Shown here piece by piece: positions 53,701 through 62,411 of a stretch of 64,000 bases of DNA. Under the pieces are notes generated by a model that was given only the letters and a program-made list of their open reading frames with translations, was not told where the DNA came from and searched no databases. Numbering within the stretch: position 1 is the stretch's first letter; each line of letters begins with the position of its first letter. The stretch is from UBA6522 sp965237785. GTDB lineage: Bacteria > Pseudomonadota > Gammaproteobacteria > Steroidobacterales > Rariloculaceae. The position numbers were made by a program, and so were the translations under genes. The stretch is from the NCBI GenBank assembly GCA_965237785.1, contig OZ250159.1:4092001-4156000 (forward strand), written 5' to 3'.

Positions 53701-54459
53701 CGGGCGCTTTATGACGATGCACGGCGACTCCTGGCGCGCCTTGTCGAGGAGAGGTGGTTGAGAGCCGCGGGTGTGGCCGGATTGTTTCCGGCCAATGCCC
53801 GGGGCGACGATATCGAGATCTACGCCGACGAAGCGCGAACGGCGGTTGTATACCGGTTGCATCAACTGCGCCAGCAGCGGCGCAAGCGCGCGGACCGGCA
53901 CAATGATTGTCTTGCCGACTTCGTGGCTCAGCGGGATACCGGGGTAGCCGACTACATGGGGGCGTTTGCGGTGACCGCCGGCATTGGGCTCGATGAACAC
54001 GTGGCCCGCTTCGAAGCGGAGAATGACGACTACAGCGCCATCGTGCTCAAGGCATTGGCGGATCGCCTGGCCGAGGCGTTCGCCGAGCGCCTGCACCAGC
54101 GGATGCGAACCGAACTGTGGGGATACGCCGCGGACGAACAAACGGACAATGCCGCCCTCATCGCCGAGTCGTACCGGGGTATTCGGCCGGCGCCCGGCTA
54201 TCCGGCATGTCCGGATCACACCGAAAAGCAAACCCTTTGGGAACTCCTTGACGTCGAGCGCCAAACCGGGATCTGCTTGACGGAAAATTTCGCCATGTTC
54301 CCTACCGCGGCGGTCAGCGGCTGGTATTTTTCCCATCCTGACGCCAGGTACTTCGCGACCGGCCAGCTTGGCCGCGATCAGGTCGAGGACTATGCGTCGC
54401 GCAAGGGATGGACGTTGCCGGAAGCCGAGCGTTGGCTATCGGCCAATCTCGGCTATTGA
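50788..54459 (+). CDS. metH: Cobalamin-dependent methionine synthase
   Basis: 1223 residues from GTG 50788 (GTGA overlap with metF), close to the E. coli length. Four modules in order: homocysteine domain (ILDGALGTSVQ, zinc cysteines in GLNCAQGA and GGCCGTT), pterin domain (VNVGERTNVTGS, QIIDVNMDEG), cobalamin domain (VRGDVHDIGKKIV with Co-ligating H757, then LIGLSGLITPS), and the AdoMet reactivation domain (RGIRPAPGYPACPDH). It transfers methyl from methyl-THF to homocysteine. The cell needs B12 made or imported. The 3' end overlaps the convergent moeB by 7 bp. Confidence 0.97.
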   Translation: MNGGNARLRALLGQRIVILDGALGTSVQALELTEADFRGERFADWPRELKGNNDLLCITQPERVARIHREFLDAGADIITTNTFNASEPSQADYGMESLVEELNLAAAQLARKTADTVAAGTGIPRFVAGALGPTNRTSSISPDVNDPGQRDITFDQLTDTYGTAAAALIRGGVDFLMVETVFDTLNAKAALYAIRLLRDTAGLDVPVMISGTITDASGRTLSGQTLEAFYNSLCHAQPLLIGLNCAQGAAELRPYVEELANLSEFPVSVHPNAGLPNEFGEYDDTPEHMAEVLGEFAANGWINLAGGCCGTTARHTRAIAEAVRKHAPRRSRKVPRITRLSGLESCTIGPDSLFVNVGERTNVTGSARFRRLIEAEDYEQAVNVARDQVQNGSQIIDVNMDEGMLDSEAAMQRFLNLVAAEPDIARVPVMLDSSKWSVIVAGLKCLQGKGVVNSISLKEGEAAFLQQAREILRFGAAVVVMAFDEQGQAETVERRVAICRRCHDLLVNKVGFPPEDIIFDPNIFAVATGIEEHNDYSVAFIEATRRIKSEWPQVLVSGGVSNVSFSFRGNNPVREAMHSTFLYHAIRAGMDMGIVNAGQLAVYEDIPAGLREAAEDVILNRRADATERLVAAAEQVRASGSRRQQKAAQDWRGWPVARRLEHALVHGIDQFVVDDTEEARQAAQQPLDVIEGPLMDGMNIVGDLFGAGKMFLPQVVKSARVMKKAVAHLVPWIEAEKIGAGTRNRLVIATVRGDVHDIGKKIVGVVLQCNNFEVIDLGVMVPAEKILATAREVGADLIGLSGLITPSLDEMVRVAGEMQRRGFSVPLLIGGATTSPAHTSVKIDPAYEGVVVYVKDASRSVNVAQSLLGAGGPDFIDRIAREHDQRRARHRTRRRRGPLLTLSQARANKLTLDWSVYQPPIPLVIGRRVFADYPLAELVEYIDWMPFFNAWEFHGRFPRILDDPTVGEACRALYDDARRLLARLVEERWLRAAGVAGLFPANARGDDIEIYADEARTAVVYRLHQLRQQRRKRADRHNDCLADFVAQRDTGVADYMGAFAVTAGIGLDEHVARFEAENDDYSAIVLKALADRLAEAFAERLHQRMRTELWGYAADEQTDNAALIAESYRGIRPAPGYPACPDHTEKQTLWELLDVERQTGICLTENFAMFPTAAVSGWYFSHPDARYFATGQLGRDQVEDYASRKGWTLPEAERWLSANLGY

Positions 54460-55196
54460 CGCCCCGTCGCCTGACACTCGGGACACCCGGGATCCGCCTT
54501 CAGCGCCACCTCGCGCCACTCGCCCCGCTTGCCGTCCCAAAGATGCAGTCGGCCATGAACGGTGGATTCCATGCCGAGCAGCAACTTCAGCGTCTCAAGC
54601 GCCATCAGGTTGCCGATGACGCCCGGAACGGGCGCGGCGACGCCATTCCCCTGGCAGTCCCCGAGCCACTCGTCCCGGTCGCTGTAGAGGCAACGGTAGC
54701 AGGGACCGGCGCCGTCGTTGCGAAATACGGTCAATTGGCCTTCGAAGCGCACCGCCGCGCCCGATACCAGGGGCACTCGGGCCTGTACGGCGGCCCGGTT
54801 GATGGCCAGGCGGCTACCGAAATTATCGGTACCGTCCAATATCACGGACACTGAGGCGGCCTGTGCCTGCAGCGCCTCGGCATCCAGGCGCTCGGCGATG
54901 GTGCGAATCTTTACCCCGGGATTCAGCGCCTTCAGACGCCGCCGCGCCGCGTCGACCTTCAACGCGCCCACGTCGCCGGGGTCGTACAGGATCTGGCGCG
55001 GCAGGTTGCTCGCGTCGACGTAATCGAAATCGTTGAGGATCAGCGTGCCGACCCCGCTCGCGGCGAGGTATTGCGCGGCCGGGCAGCCGAGTCCGCCCAT
55101 GCCGACGATGAGCACGCGCGCGTCGCCGAGCCGCGCCTGGCCGGCCGCACCGATCTCCGCCAGGGCTTCGTGACGGGCGTAGCGGCGGTCGGTCAA
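54453..55196 (-). CDS. moeB: Molybdopterin-synthase adenylyltransferase (MoeB/ThiF family)
   Basis: 247 residues from TTG 55196, which overlaps the prmC stop (TTGA); this gives the usual length, and longer frames run into prmC. Nucleotide-binding GMGGLG (32-37), the DFDYVDASNLPRQILY segment, DGTDNFGSR, and two zinc cysteine pairs (C166/C169 and C238/C241). It adenylates the C-terminus of MoaD, or ThiS, for sulfur transfer. The lack of a rhodanese domain fits MoeB. Useful for the molybdoenzyme encoded at 13136-14386. Confidence 0.88.
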   Translation of the reverse strand: MTDRRYARHEALAEIGAAGQARLGDARVLIVGMGGLGCPAAQYLAASGVGTLILNDFDYVDASNLPRQILYDPGDVGALKVDAARRRLKALNPGVKIRTIAERLDAEALQAQAASVSVILDGTDNFGSRLAINRAAVQARVPLVSGAAVRFEGQLTVFRNDGAGPCYRCLYSDRDEWLGDCQGNGVAAPVPGVIGNLMALETLKLLLGMESTVHGRLHLWDGKRGEWREVALKADPGCPECQATGRQ

Positions 55197-56083
55197 GGCA
55201 TGCTCCCGATACTGACGCGGTCGTGACCCGAGAAATCGCTGTGGGTCACGATGCCGCGAAAACCGCGCTCGGCGAGCGATTCGCGTACCGCCCGGGCCTG
55301 GTCGTTGCCGTGCTCCACCAGCAGCGTGCCGCCCCGCGCCAGGGCGCGCGGCGCCGCGGCGATGATTTCGCCCAGGCATTCAAGTCCGTCGGCGCCTCCA
55401 TCCAGCGCCTTGCGGGGTTCGTGGCGGAGTTCGCCATTGCGCAGCGCCGCGTCACCGGCTTGGACATAGGGGGGGTTGCTGACGATGAAATCGAAGCGTT
55501 GGTCGGCGAAGCCGCGTAACCAGTGGGACCGCACCCAATCGACCTCGAGTCCAAGGCGCGCTCCGTTTGAGGCGGCGATCTCAAGCGCCGACCCGCAGCA
55601 GTCCACCGCAGCCACTTTGCACTCGGGGCGTTTATGCTTGACCGACAGCGCGATGGCGCCGCAGCCGGTGCCGGCGTCCAGCACCCGGGCTGGCGCCGCG
55701 ATCCGTTCCAAGAGCTTGTCCACCAGCAGCTCGGTTTCAGGTCTGGGGACCAGCGTGTCCGGCGATACGCGAAACTCCAGCGAATAGAATTCGCGGTGAC
55801 CGACCAGGTGCGCCACCGGTACGCCGGCCGCGCGCCGGTGTACCCACCCGCGAAACCTTGCGGCGCCGCCCAGGGTAACGCGGCGCTCGGGAGAGCCGAT
55901 GAGACTGCTTCGGGACCGGCCTGACACGGCGGCCAGCAGGACTTCCGCGTCGAGCCTCGGGCTGGTGCTGCCGGCGGCGAGTTGTGCGCGCGCCCAAGCG
56001 AGCAGCGCGCCGACGCTGCGCCCTTGCGGCGCCGTCTTGGTTGGCGGCACGGCCCGAATCCCTGCTGCGATTGGCGGCGCCAT
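55193..56083 (-). CDS. prmC: Release-factor glutamine methyltransferase
   Basis: 296 residues. VLDAGTGCGAIALSVKHKRP is the SAM motif and SNPPYVQAG (NPPY at 203-206) the glutamine-binding motif; the N-terminal helical domain is also present, with VPRPETELLVD before the catalytic domain. It methylates the GGQ glutamine of RF1 and RF2. It starts 4 bp after the prfA stop and ends overlapping moeB. Confidence 0.94.
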   Translation of the reverse strand: MAPPIAAGIRAVPPTKTAPQGRSVGALLAWARAQLAAGSTSPRLDAEVLLAAVSGRSRSSLIGSPERRVTLGGAARFRGWVHRRAAGVPVAHLVGHREFYSLEFRVSPDTLVPRPETELLVDKLLERIAAPARVLDAGTGCGAIALSVKHKRPECKVAAVDCCGSALEIAASNGARLGLEVDWVRSHWLRGFADQRFDFIVSNPPYVQAGDAALRNGELRHEPRKALDGGADGLECLGEIIAAAPRALARGGTLLVEHGNDQARAVRESLAERGFRGIVTHSDFSGHDRVSIGSMP

Positions 56084-56087
56084 CGGG

Positions 56088-57191
56088 TCAGCCGGAAAGT
56101 AGCTCGGCGAGCCGATCGGCCTGGTGTTCGCGGGCCAGGGGTTCCACGAGCCGGTTCAGTCCTCCCGCCAGTATTTCGCTGAGCTTGTAGAGCGTGAGGT
56201 TGATTCGATGGTCCGCGACCCGGTGCTCCGGGAAGTTGTAGGTCCGAATGCGTTCCGACCGGTCTCCCGAGCCGACAATTCTGCGCCGCCGCTCGGCCGT
56301 CTCGGCCTGTTGCCGGGCCACATCCGCGTCCTTCAGCCGTGCGCGCAGAAGGGACAGCGCGCGGGCGCGGTTCTTGTGCTGCGAGCGCTCATCCTGGCAC
56401 TCCACCACGATGCCGCTCGGCAGGTGGGTGAGGCGGACGGCCGAGTCGGTCTTGTTCACGTGCTGACCGCCCGCGCCGGAAGCTCGATAGGTGTCAACCC
56501 GCAGGTCGCTGGGATTGATCTCCACATCCCCCACATCTTCGGGTTCCGGCATGACGGCCACAGTGCAGGCGGAGGTGTGAATTCGTCCTTGCGACTCCGT
56601 TTCCGGTACGCGCTGTACGCGATGGGTACCGGACTCGAATTTCAGGTTTGAGTAGGCCCCCTTTCCCGCCACGCGGCAAATGATCTCCTTGAATCCTCCG
56701 TGCTCGCCGTCGTGGCGGCTGAGGATTTCCATTGTCCAGCGATTGTTTTCGGTAAAGCGCTGGTACATTCGGAACAGGTCTCCGGCGAACAACGCCGCCT
56801 CATCTCCGCCCGTACCGGCGCGGATTTCCAGGAACAGGTTGGCATTGTCGTTCGGGTCCGCCGGGACCAGGCGCAGCATCAATTCCTCTATGCGGCTATC
56901 GCGCTGCTGGAGCAATTCCTCGAGTTCCGAAGTGCCGAGCTCTCGGGCTTCCGGATCATCGCTGGCGCGGAGTTCCTCGGCCGCCTCGATATCGTCAAGC
57001 AGTCGCCGGTAGCGGGTATAGTCGGCTACCAGGGGTTCCAGCCGGGCGTACTCCCTGGCGAGGCCGCGGAAGCGCGGCTGATCGGCGATGACCTCCGGCG
57101 TGCCGAGCAGTTCGCCGACCTCGACATAGCGCGCCGCCACGGCCGCAAGCTTCGTTTCAATGGACGATACCTTTTTGACTGCTCCGCTCAC
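56088..57191 (-). CDS. prfA: Peptide chain release factor 1
   Basis: 367 residues from GTG 57191, giving the usual N-terminal helix (ETKLAAVAARYVEVGELLG); the open frame extends 56 codons upstream into sequence with no family match. The GGQ motif lies in RASGAGGQHVNKTDSAVRLTHLPSG, preceded by the HRVQRVPETESQGRIHTSACTVAVMPE block. It reads UAA and UAG stops. hemA, its usual upstream partner, is absent. Confidence 0.95.
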   Translation of the reverse strand: MSGAVKKVSSIETKLAAVAARYVEVGELLGTPEVIADQPRFRGLAREYARLEPLVADYTRYRRLLDDIEAAEELRASDDPEARELGTSELEELLQQRDSRIEELMLRLVPADPNDNANLFLEIRAGTGGDEAALFAGDLFRMYQRFTENNRWTMEILSRHDGEHGGFKEIICRVAGKGAYSNLKFESGTHRVQRVPETESQGRIHTSACTVAVMPEPEDVGDVEINPSDLRVDTYRASGAGGQHVNKTDSAVRLTHLPSGIVVECQDERSQHKNRARALSLLRARLKDADVARQQAETAERRRRIVGSGDRSERIRTYNFPEHRVADHRINLTLYKLSEILAGGLNRLVEPLAREHQADRLAELLSG

Positions 57192-57406
57192 GATCGGGCG
57201 TCCTCGCGGCCTGGCGCATACCGGATGGTGATCGAATTGTCGGAGAATAGTGACTGCGGCACAAGTTACGCACCGGTTGGGCCGAGGCGCGGCACGCGGC
57301 ATCGTTGACGGCTCGGGCGGCTTTCTCCTAAGCTGAGCAAATCGCCCACACTCGTTCACGTTCGAGCTGTCAACGAAAGCGGCGCCTCCGGGCCGATACC
57401 AAACCG

Positions 57407-59284
57407 ATGCCGTATTCTCCTTTACCTGCGCCAGTTTTCCGCCGTGGACCTCCAGCCGTTGGATGCCGGCGCCGCGACGTCCTCGCTACGCGCATCGGTG
57501 AGATACGCGGGCTGGCGCTTTGGGCGTTGCTCGGGGCGGCGGGACTCTTGGGCTGCGCCACTACCGGCCCGGTATCGAGTCCCCAGGTAGACCTGGATTC
57601 CCATCTGTTGCTGGCCGAGATCGCCCGGGAGCGAGAGCAGTTCGACGCGGCTGTCGAGCACTACCTTGCCGCCGCGCTTATCTCCGAAGACCCGCAGTTG
57701 GCGGAATTGACGGCTGAACTCGCCCAGCAAGCGGATTTGCCGGGCATCGGCCTGCAAGCGACGGAGCGTTGGCGGGAACTCAGCCCGGAGGTGACGCGCG
57801 CCTCGCGGTATTCGGGAACGTTCCATCTCCGTCTCGGCGATGGCGAGGCAGCGCTAAGGGCCTTCAGGGAGTTTGTGAGTGGCGCGACCAACGCCGCCGC
57901 CGCGGTGGCGCGAAGCATTGAAGTGCTGGCCGAGGAGGACGACGCCGGCGGCGCAACCGCCATCGCGCAAGGGCTGGTGGACGCTCATCCGGATATCGCC
58001 GAAGGGCACTACGGTCTCGCCCGCCTGGCCATGCGTAGCGGAGACTATGACACGGTATCGACACACTCGGAACGCGCGGCGGAGCTGAGCCCGGATTGGG
58101 TCGAGGCGCAAATGCTCCATGCGCGGTCGCTGTTGTTGACAGGGCGGAATGAGAACGGGCTGGCCCTGGCCAGGCAATTGGCGGCGGACGAACCGAGGCT
58201 GGAAGTGCGACTTCAGTATGCGGAGCTCCTGCTGTCCACCGGCAGTAATACCGAGGAGGCGGGGGAACTGCTGGACGGCATTCTGTCCGAGAGTCCAGGG
58301 CTTCCGGAAGCCGTAAGGGCCGTGGCGTTTCTGAAGTTGACGGACGACGACCTTGACGAGGCCGAAACCCGCTTCAACGAGCTTCGTTCCGATCCCCGAT
58401 TCCGCGACGAAGCGTTCTACTACCTGGGGCGAATTGCGGAGATGGAGGAAGAGTATCTGCAGGCGATGCGGAATCTTTCCCGGGTGACCGAGGGCAACAA
58501 TGCAGTGGACGCCCAACTCCGCGTTGCACAATTGCTGTACATGAATCTCGATGACCCGGAAGGGGCCTTGCAGCATTTGAGCCAGTTCGGCATTGCCAAT
58601 CCCCAGTACCTCACCGAGATGCTGCTTGGTCAGGGAGAAATCCTGGTGAGCCTCGGACGCGAGGCGGAAGGGATCGGACTGCTCACAGAGGAATTGGAGC
58701 GGGATCCGGAAAATGAAAGGCTTCACGGCGCCAACATACGGCTGCATCTGATTCTCGCCCAGGTTGCGGTCACCGACGAACGGTACGGCGAAGCCGGCCG
58801 CATATTGAATCGAGCCCTCAATGCCTATCCCGGCGATCCATCGGTGCGTTATTCCAAGGCGCTGCTGTTCCAGGAGCGAGGCCGGTTACGCCGCGCCGCC
58901 GCCGCGTTGGAAACGCTGGTAGAGGACTATCCGCAAGATGCGGGATTCCTCAACGCGCTCGGGTACCTGCTCACGGACGAAATGAGCCGCCACGAGGAGG
59001 CCTCGGCGTACCTGCGCCGCGCCCTGGCGGCGGAGCCGGACAATCCAGCGATCATCGACAGCATGGGCTGGGTGTTGTTCAACCTCGGCGAGTACGAAGC
59101 CGCGTTGGATTACCTGGAACGCGCCTTCACACTGTTCCCCGATCCGGAGGTTGCGGCGCATATCGTCGATACGCATTGGGCGCTGGGAAATCGGGAACAG
59201 GCGCTTGAGTTGCTGCGGGAGTCGTTGGAGGAGCACGCCGACAGCGTTCACCTGCTGGAGTTGCAGCAGCGATTGCCGCCATGA
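57407..59284 (+). CDS. TPR-repeat lipoprotein
   Basis: 625 residues. A lipobox LLGC (Cys50) ends a hydrophobic segment after an unusually long N-terminus; no better start downstream is apparent, so the exact start is uncertain. The rest is a series of tetratricopeptide repeats, most clearly at about 450-600 (ALGYLLTDEMSRHEEASAYLRRALAAEPDNPAIIDSMGWVLFNLGEYEAALDYLERAF...). It is probably anchored to the outer membrane as a scaffold. It overlaps lolB by 4 bp (ATGA); such TPR genes often precede lolB in gammaproteobacteria. Confidence 0.82.
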   Translation: MPYSPLPAPVFRRGPPAVGCRRRDVLATRIGEIRGLALWALLGAAGLLGCATTGPVSSPQVDLDSHLLLAEIAREREQFDAAVEHYLAAALISEDPQLAELTAELAQQADLPGIGLQATERWRELSPEVTRASRYSGTFHLRLGDGEAALRAFREFVSGATNAAAAVARSIEVLAEEDDAGGATAIAQGLVDAHPDIAEGHYGLARLAMRSGDYDTVSTHSERAAELSPDWVEAQMLHARSLLLTGRNENGLALARQLAADEPRLEVRLQYAELLLSTGSNTEEAGELLDGILSESPGLPEAVRAVAFLKLTDDDLDEAETRFNELRSDPRFRDEAFYYLGRIAEMEEEYLQAMRNLSRVTEGNNAVDAQLRVAQLLYMNLDDPEGALQHLSQFGIANPQYLTEMLLGQGEILVSLGREAEGIGLLTEELERDPENERLHGANIRLHLILAQVAVTDERYGEAGRILNRALNAYPGDPSVRYSKALLFQERGRLRRAAAALETLVEDYPQDAGFLNALGYLLTDEMSRHEEASAYLRRALAAEPDNPAIIDSMGWVLFNLGEYEAALDYLERAFTLFPDPEVAAHIVDTHWALGNREQALELLRESLEEHADSVHLLELQQRLPP

Positions 59285-59892
59285 GCCGCCGTGACCTCGT
59301 CACGTGCGCCCGGGCCCTCGCCGGACTTGCCTGCCTTGTGCTGCTGGGCGGCTGCGTCCACTTGCGCACCGCCGAGGACGGTTTGAGCTACGCTGAACGC
59401 CGAACCAGATTACTTGCCCTGGAGAGCTGGCGCATGAATGGGCGTATTGCCGTGAACGCGGGGGAGCGCGCCTTTCAGGGACGCTTTCGATGGCGACAAA
59501 CCGCCGGGGAAGTTGAACTGTCGATCAGCAACCCACTGGGCATGAGCGTGCTCCAGGTGCGGGGTCCGCTCGATCGGCTCACGGTGCGCGCCGGCGGCGA
59601 AACGTGGGAACTGGCCGACCCGGAGCCCGAACTCTCCGAGCTGCTGGGCTGGTGGCTGCCGGTCCGCAGCCTCAATGCCTGGCTGCTCGGGTATCAAGAC
59701 CCGGATTTTGGAGCGGACCAGGAACTCGACCCTGCCAGTACGGCGCTCATGACTCTGGATCAGCGCTTGTGGCACCTTGACTACGAGAGCTACCAGCTAC
59801 ACGAGGGACTGCTGCTGCCGCGGCGCATCGACCTCGCCCATGGCGAGTTGGAATTGCGGGTAATCGTCGATGCTTGGCGGTCATCGCCTTGA
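59281..59892 (+). CDS. lolB: Outer-membrane lipoprotein receptor LolB
   Basis: 203 residues, lipobox LLGGC (Cys25). ALESWRMNGRIAVNAGERAFQGRFRWRQTAGEVELSISNPLGMSVLQV and WWLPVRSLNAWLLG are LolB blocks; LolB receives lipoproteins from LolA and inserts them in the outer membrane. The gene normally downstream, ispE, is missing: the tRNA-Gln gene begins 35 bp after the stop. Confidence 0.88.
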   Translation: MSRRDLVTCARALAGLACLVLLGGCVHLRTAEDGLSYAERRTRLLALESWRMNGRIAVNAGERAFQGRFRWRQTAGEVELSISNPLGMSVLQVRGPLDRLTVRAGGETWELADPEPELSELLGWWLPVRSLNAWLLGYQDPDFGADQELDPASTALMTLDQRLWHLDYESYQLHEGLLLPRRIDLAHGELELRVIVDAWRSSP

Positions 59893-59927
59893 ACTCACCG
59901 GTACGACCGCATCACAATATGCGCAGT

Positions 59928-60002
59928 TGGGGTGTAGCCAAGTGGTAAGGCAACGGGTTTTGATCCCGTGATTCGCAGGTTCGACTCCTGCCACCCCAGC
60001 CA
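59928..60002 (+). tRNA. tRNA-Gln, anticodon TTG
   Basis: 75-nt cloverleaf with encoded CCA. The acceptor TGGGGTG (59928-59934) pairs with CACCCCA (59992-59998), followed by G and CCA. The anticodon stem ACGGG/CCCGT encloses TTTTGAT with anticodon TTG at 59960-59962; the T loop is TTCGACT. It sits between lolB and prs as in many gammaproteobacteria. Confidence 0.97.
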
Positions 60003-60039
60003 AGCCTCCGGCGTGAAGGGAATGGATTAGGAGAACAGT

Positions 60040-60993
60040 TTGGATCCGGGATCAGTGACCGTATTCTCGGGCAGCGCACATCCTTTGCTTGCCCAAAGTA
60101 TTTGCCATCACCTGCATGTACCGTTGGGCCGCATGAACGTGGGCCGCTTCAGCGACGGCGAAGTCAGCATTGAGATTCTTGAGAACATCCGCGGAAGGGA
60201 AGTCTACCTGGTGCAGTCGACCTGCCCGCCGGTAAACGAAAACCTGGTGGAATTGCTGGTGATGATCGACGCTGTCAGGCGTGCCTCGGCGGCGAGGGTC
60301 ACCGCGCTCATCCCCTATTTCGGCTATGCCAGGCAAGATCGCCGCCCGCGCGCCAGCCGCGTGCCCATTTCGGCCAAATTGGTGGCGAAGTTGATTGGCA
60401 GCGCCGGCGCGGACCGCGTCCTGACCGTGGACCTGCACGCCGACCAGATCCAGGGTTTCTTCGACATACCGCTGGACAATGTCTATGCGTCGCCCGTGCT
60501 TCTCGGAGATGCCTGGAAGCAGGAGTACAAGGATATCGTGGTTGTCTCGCCGGATGTGGGTGGTGTCGTTCGTGCCCGAGCGCTCGCAAAGCGACTGGAC
60601 GACGCCGACCTGGCGATCATCGACAAGCGGCGCCCGCGCGCAAACATGTCCGAGGTCATGAACGTGATCGGCGAGGTCGAGGGCAAGGTCTGCATACTGA
60701 TCGACGATATGGTGGACACCGCTGGAACGCTTTGCACGGCGGCGGGGACGCTCAAGGAGCGAGGCGCAATCCGGGTTGTGGCCTACATCACCCATCCGGT
60801 GCTCTCGGGCCTCGCCGTGGATCGCATCGGCAAATCGGTGCTGGACGAGCTGGTGGTGACCGATACCATACCGCTGAGCGACGCCGCCGAGGCTTGCGGG
60901 AAGATACGCCAACTCAGCGTGGCCGAATTGCTGGCCGAGACCATGCGGCGGATCAGCGACGCGGAATCCGTCAGCTCCCTGTACGTGGACTAG
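60040..60993 (+). CDS. prs: Ribose-phosphate pyrophosphokinase
   Basis: 317 residues from TTG 60040, chosen for TAGGAG upstream; the next candidate, GTG 60055, lacks a site. VFSGSAHPLLAQSI, GRFSDGEVSIEILENIRGREVYLVQST, YARQDRRPR, TVDLHADQIQGFFDIP and the PRPP-binding CILIDDMVDTAGTL identify PRPP synthase, which feeds nucleotide, histidine and tryptophan synthesis. Confidence 0.96.
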   Translation: MDPGSVTVFSGSAHPLLAQSICHHLHVPLGRMNVGRFSDGEVSIEILENIRGREVYLVQSTCPPVNENLVELLVMIDAVRRASAARVTALIPYFGYARQDRRPRASRVPISAKLVAKLIGSAGADRVLTVDLHADQIQGFFDIPLDNVYASPVLLGDAWKQEYKDIVVVSPDVGGVVRARALAKRLDDADLAIIDKRRPRANMSEVMNVIGEVEGKVCILIDDMVDTAGTLCTAAGTLKERGAIRVVAYITHPVLSGLAVDRIGKSVLDELVVTDTIPLSDAAEACGKIRQLSVAELLAETMRRISDAESVSSLYVD

Positions 60994-61035
60994 TGGTCGC
61001 TGGTAATATCCTGCGCCCGCCCAATGGAGAGCGAC

Positions 61036-61716
61036 ATGAGTACCGGGTTCGCGCTGGACATCGAAAACAGACCCCTGTTGGGGACAGGTAGCAGCCGCCG
61101 GCTACGCAGGCAGGGCAAGGTACCCGCCGTGATTTACGGTGGCGGCCGCAATCCCCGTGCCGTCGCGGTTGACCATGCAAAGCTGCTCCGTGAGATGGAA
61201 CGCGAGGCGTTTTACACCAGCATCCTGACGGTGACGCTGGGTGACGTTTCCCAACCCGTGGTGGTCAAGGACGTACAGCGCCATCCCTCCAGGCGCCAGG
61301 TGCTGCATCTGGACTTCCAGCGCATCCGCGAGGACGAGAAAATCACCCTCAGCGTGCCCATCCATTTCCTGGGGACGGATGTCGCCGTCGGGGTCAAGGA
61401 GCAGGGTGGGGAAGTCACGGTCCAGGTCACCGAGGTGGAAGTCAGTTGCCTGCCGAAGGATTTGCCTGAGTACATTGAAATCGACATTTCGGAACTGGAG
61501 CTCAACCAACGGCTGCACCTGACGGACCTGCCGATTCCGCAAGGCGTGGAATTGCCCGCGCTGTTGCATGGGCAGGATCCGTCGATCGTCACCATCAACC
61601 CGCCGCGGCGTGAGGAAGAGGACGAGGTACCGGAACTCGAGGAGGGCATGGAATTCCTGGCTGCGGACCTGGAAGACACTGTGCCTGCCGATTCGGAGGA
61701 GGACACGACGGGCTAG
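61036..61716 (+). CDS. rplY: Ribosomal protein bL25 (CTC family)
   Basis: 226 residues from ATG 61036 with GGAGAG upstream; a start at 61024 would add four residues. The N-terminal RNA-binding domain (GSSRRLRRQGKVPAVIYGGGRNPRAVAVDH) is followed by the CTC-type beta domain and an acidic tail (EEEDEVPELEEGMEF...). It binds 5S rRNA. The long CTC form is usual between prs and pth. Confidence 0.94.
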   Translation: MSTGFALDIENRPLLGTGSSRRLRRQGKVPAVIYGGGRNPRAVAVDHAKLLREMEREAFYTSILTVTLGDVSQPVVVKDVQRHPSRRQVLHLDFQRIREDEKITLSVPIHFLGTDVAVGVKEQGGEVTVQVTEVEVSCLPKDLPEYIEIDISELELNQRLHLTDLPIPQGVELPALLHGQDPSIVTINPPRREEEDEVPELEEGMEFLAADLEDTVPADSEEDTTG

Positions 61717-61795
61717 CCATTGCATCGCCCGCCCGGATGACGGCGCCGGCCTGGGTCGCGCGGGCGCCGGTCTGGATTCGAAGCAGGAATCCGGC

Positions 61796-62407
61796 ATGGA
61801 TGATTCGCTGGAACTTATTGTCGGTCTGGGCAATCCGGGCCTCGAGCACCGGAGTGCCCGTCACAATGCTGGCTTCTGGTTTGCGGACCTGCTGGCGCAA
61901 CGCTATGGCGGCGAGTTCCGGCCGCGACGCCGGCTATACGGCGATGTCACCGAAATCAGTGTTGCCGAGCGACGAATCCGCCTGCTCAAGCCCATGACAT
62001 ACATGAACGACAGCGGTCGCGCGGTGGCGGCGGCGACGAATTTTTACAGGACGCCGCTGGAGCGTGTGCTGGTCGCCTACGACGAACTGGATCTCGAGCC
62101 GGGACGCGCCCAACTTCGGTTCGACGGCGGCCACGGTGGCCACAACGGGGCGCGAAACGTCGTCGAGTGCGCCGGCAGGGGCTTCTGGCGGCTGCGATTG
62201 GGCATCGGCCATCCGGGACCCGGGCGCAAGGACCGTGTGATCGGCTACGTACTCAGGCGGCCGTCGGCTGAACATCAGGGCGCCATACTCGATTCGGTGG
62301 TGGCGGCGGCGGATGCGCTGGTCGTCTTTCTCGAGAAGGGCGCCGAACGGGCCAAGACGCAACTCCACAGCCGCAGCACGGAGAGCCAGCCGCAGTTGAA
62401 AACTTAG
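61796..62407 (+). CDS. pth: Peptidyl-tRNA hydrolase
   Basis: 203 residues from ATG 61796; longer frames overlap rplY. IVGLGNPGLEHRSARHNAGFWFADLLA with the catalytic histidine in RHNAG, KPMTYMNDSG, VAYDELDLEPG and GGHGGHNGARNV are all diagnostic. It recycles peptidyl-tRNAs dropped from ribosomes. It sits 4 bp upstream of ychF. Confidence 0.96.
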   Translation: MDDSLELIVGLGNPGLEHRSARHNAGFWFADLLAQRYGGEFRPRRRLYGDVTEISVAERRIRLLKPMTYMNDSGRAVAAATNFYRTPLERVLVAYDELDLEPGRAQLRFDGGHGGHNGARNVVECAGRGFWRLRLGIGHPGPGRKDRVIGYVLRRPSAEHQGAILDSVVAAADALVVFLEKGAERAKTQLHSRSTESQPQLKT

Positions 62408-62411
62408 CGTC

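Noticed and set aside
55197..55379. A longer MoeB start
   Set aside because: The extra residues are in the shadow of prmC and the TTG at 55196 gives normal length and a 4-bp overlap.
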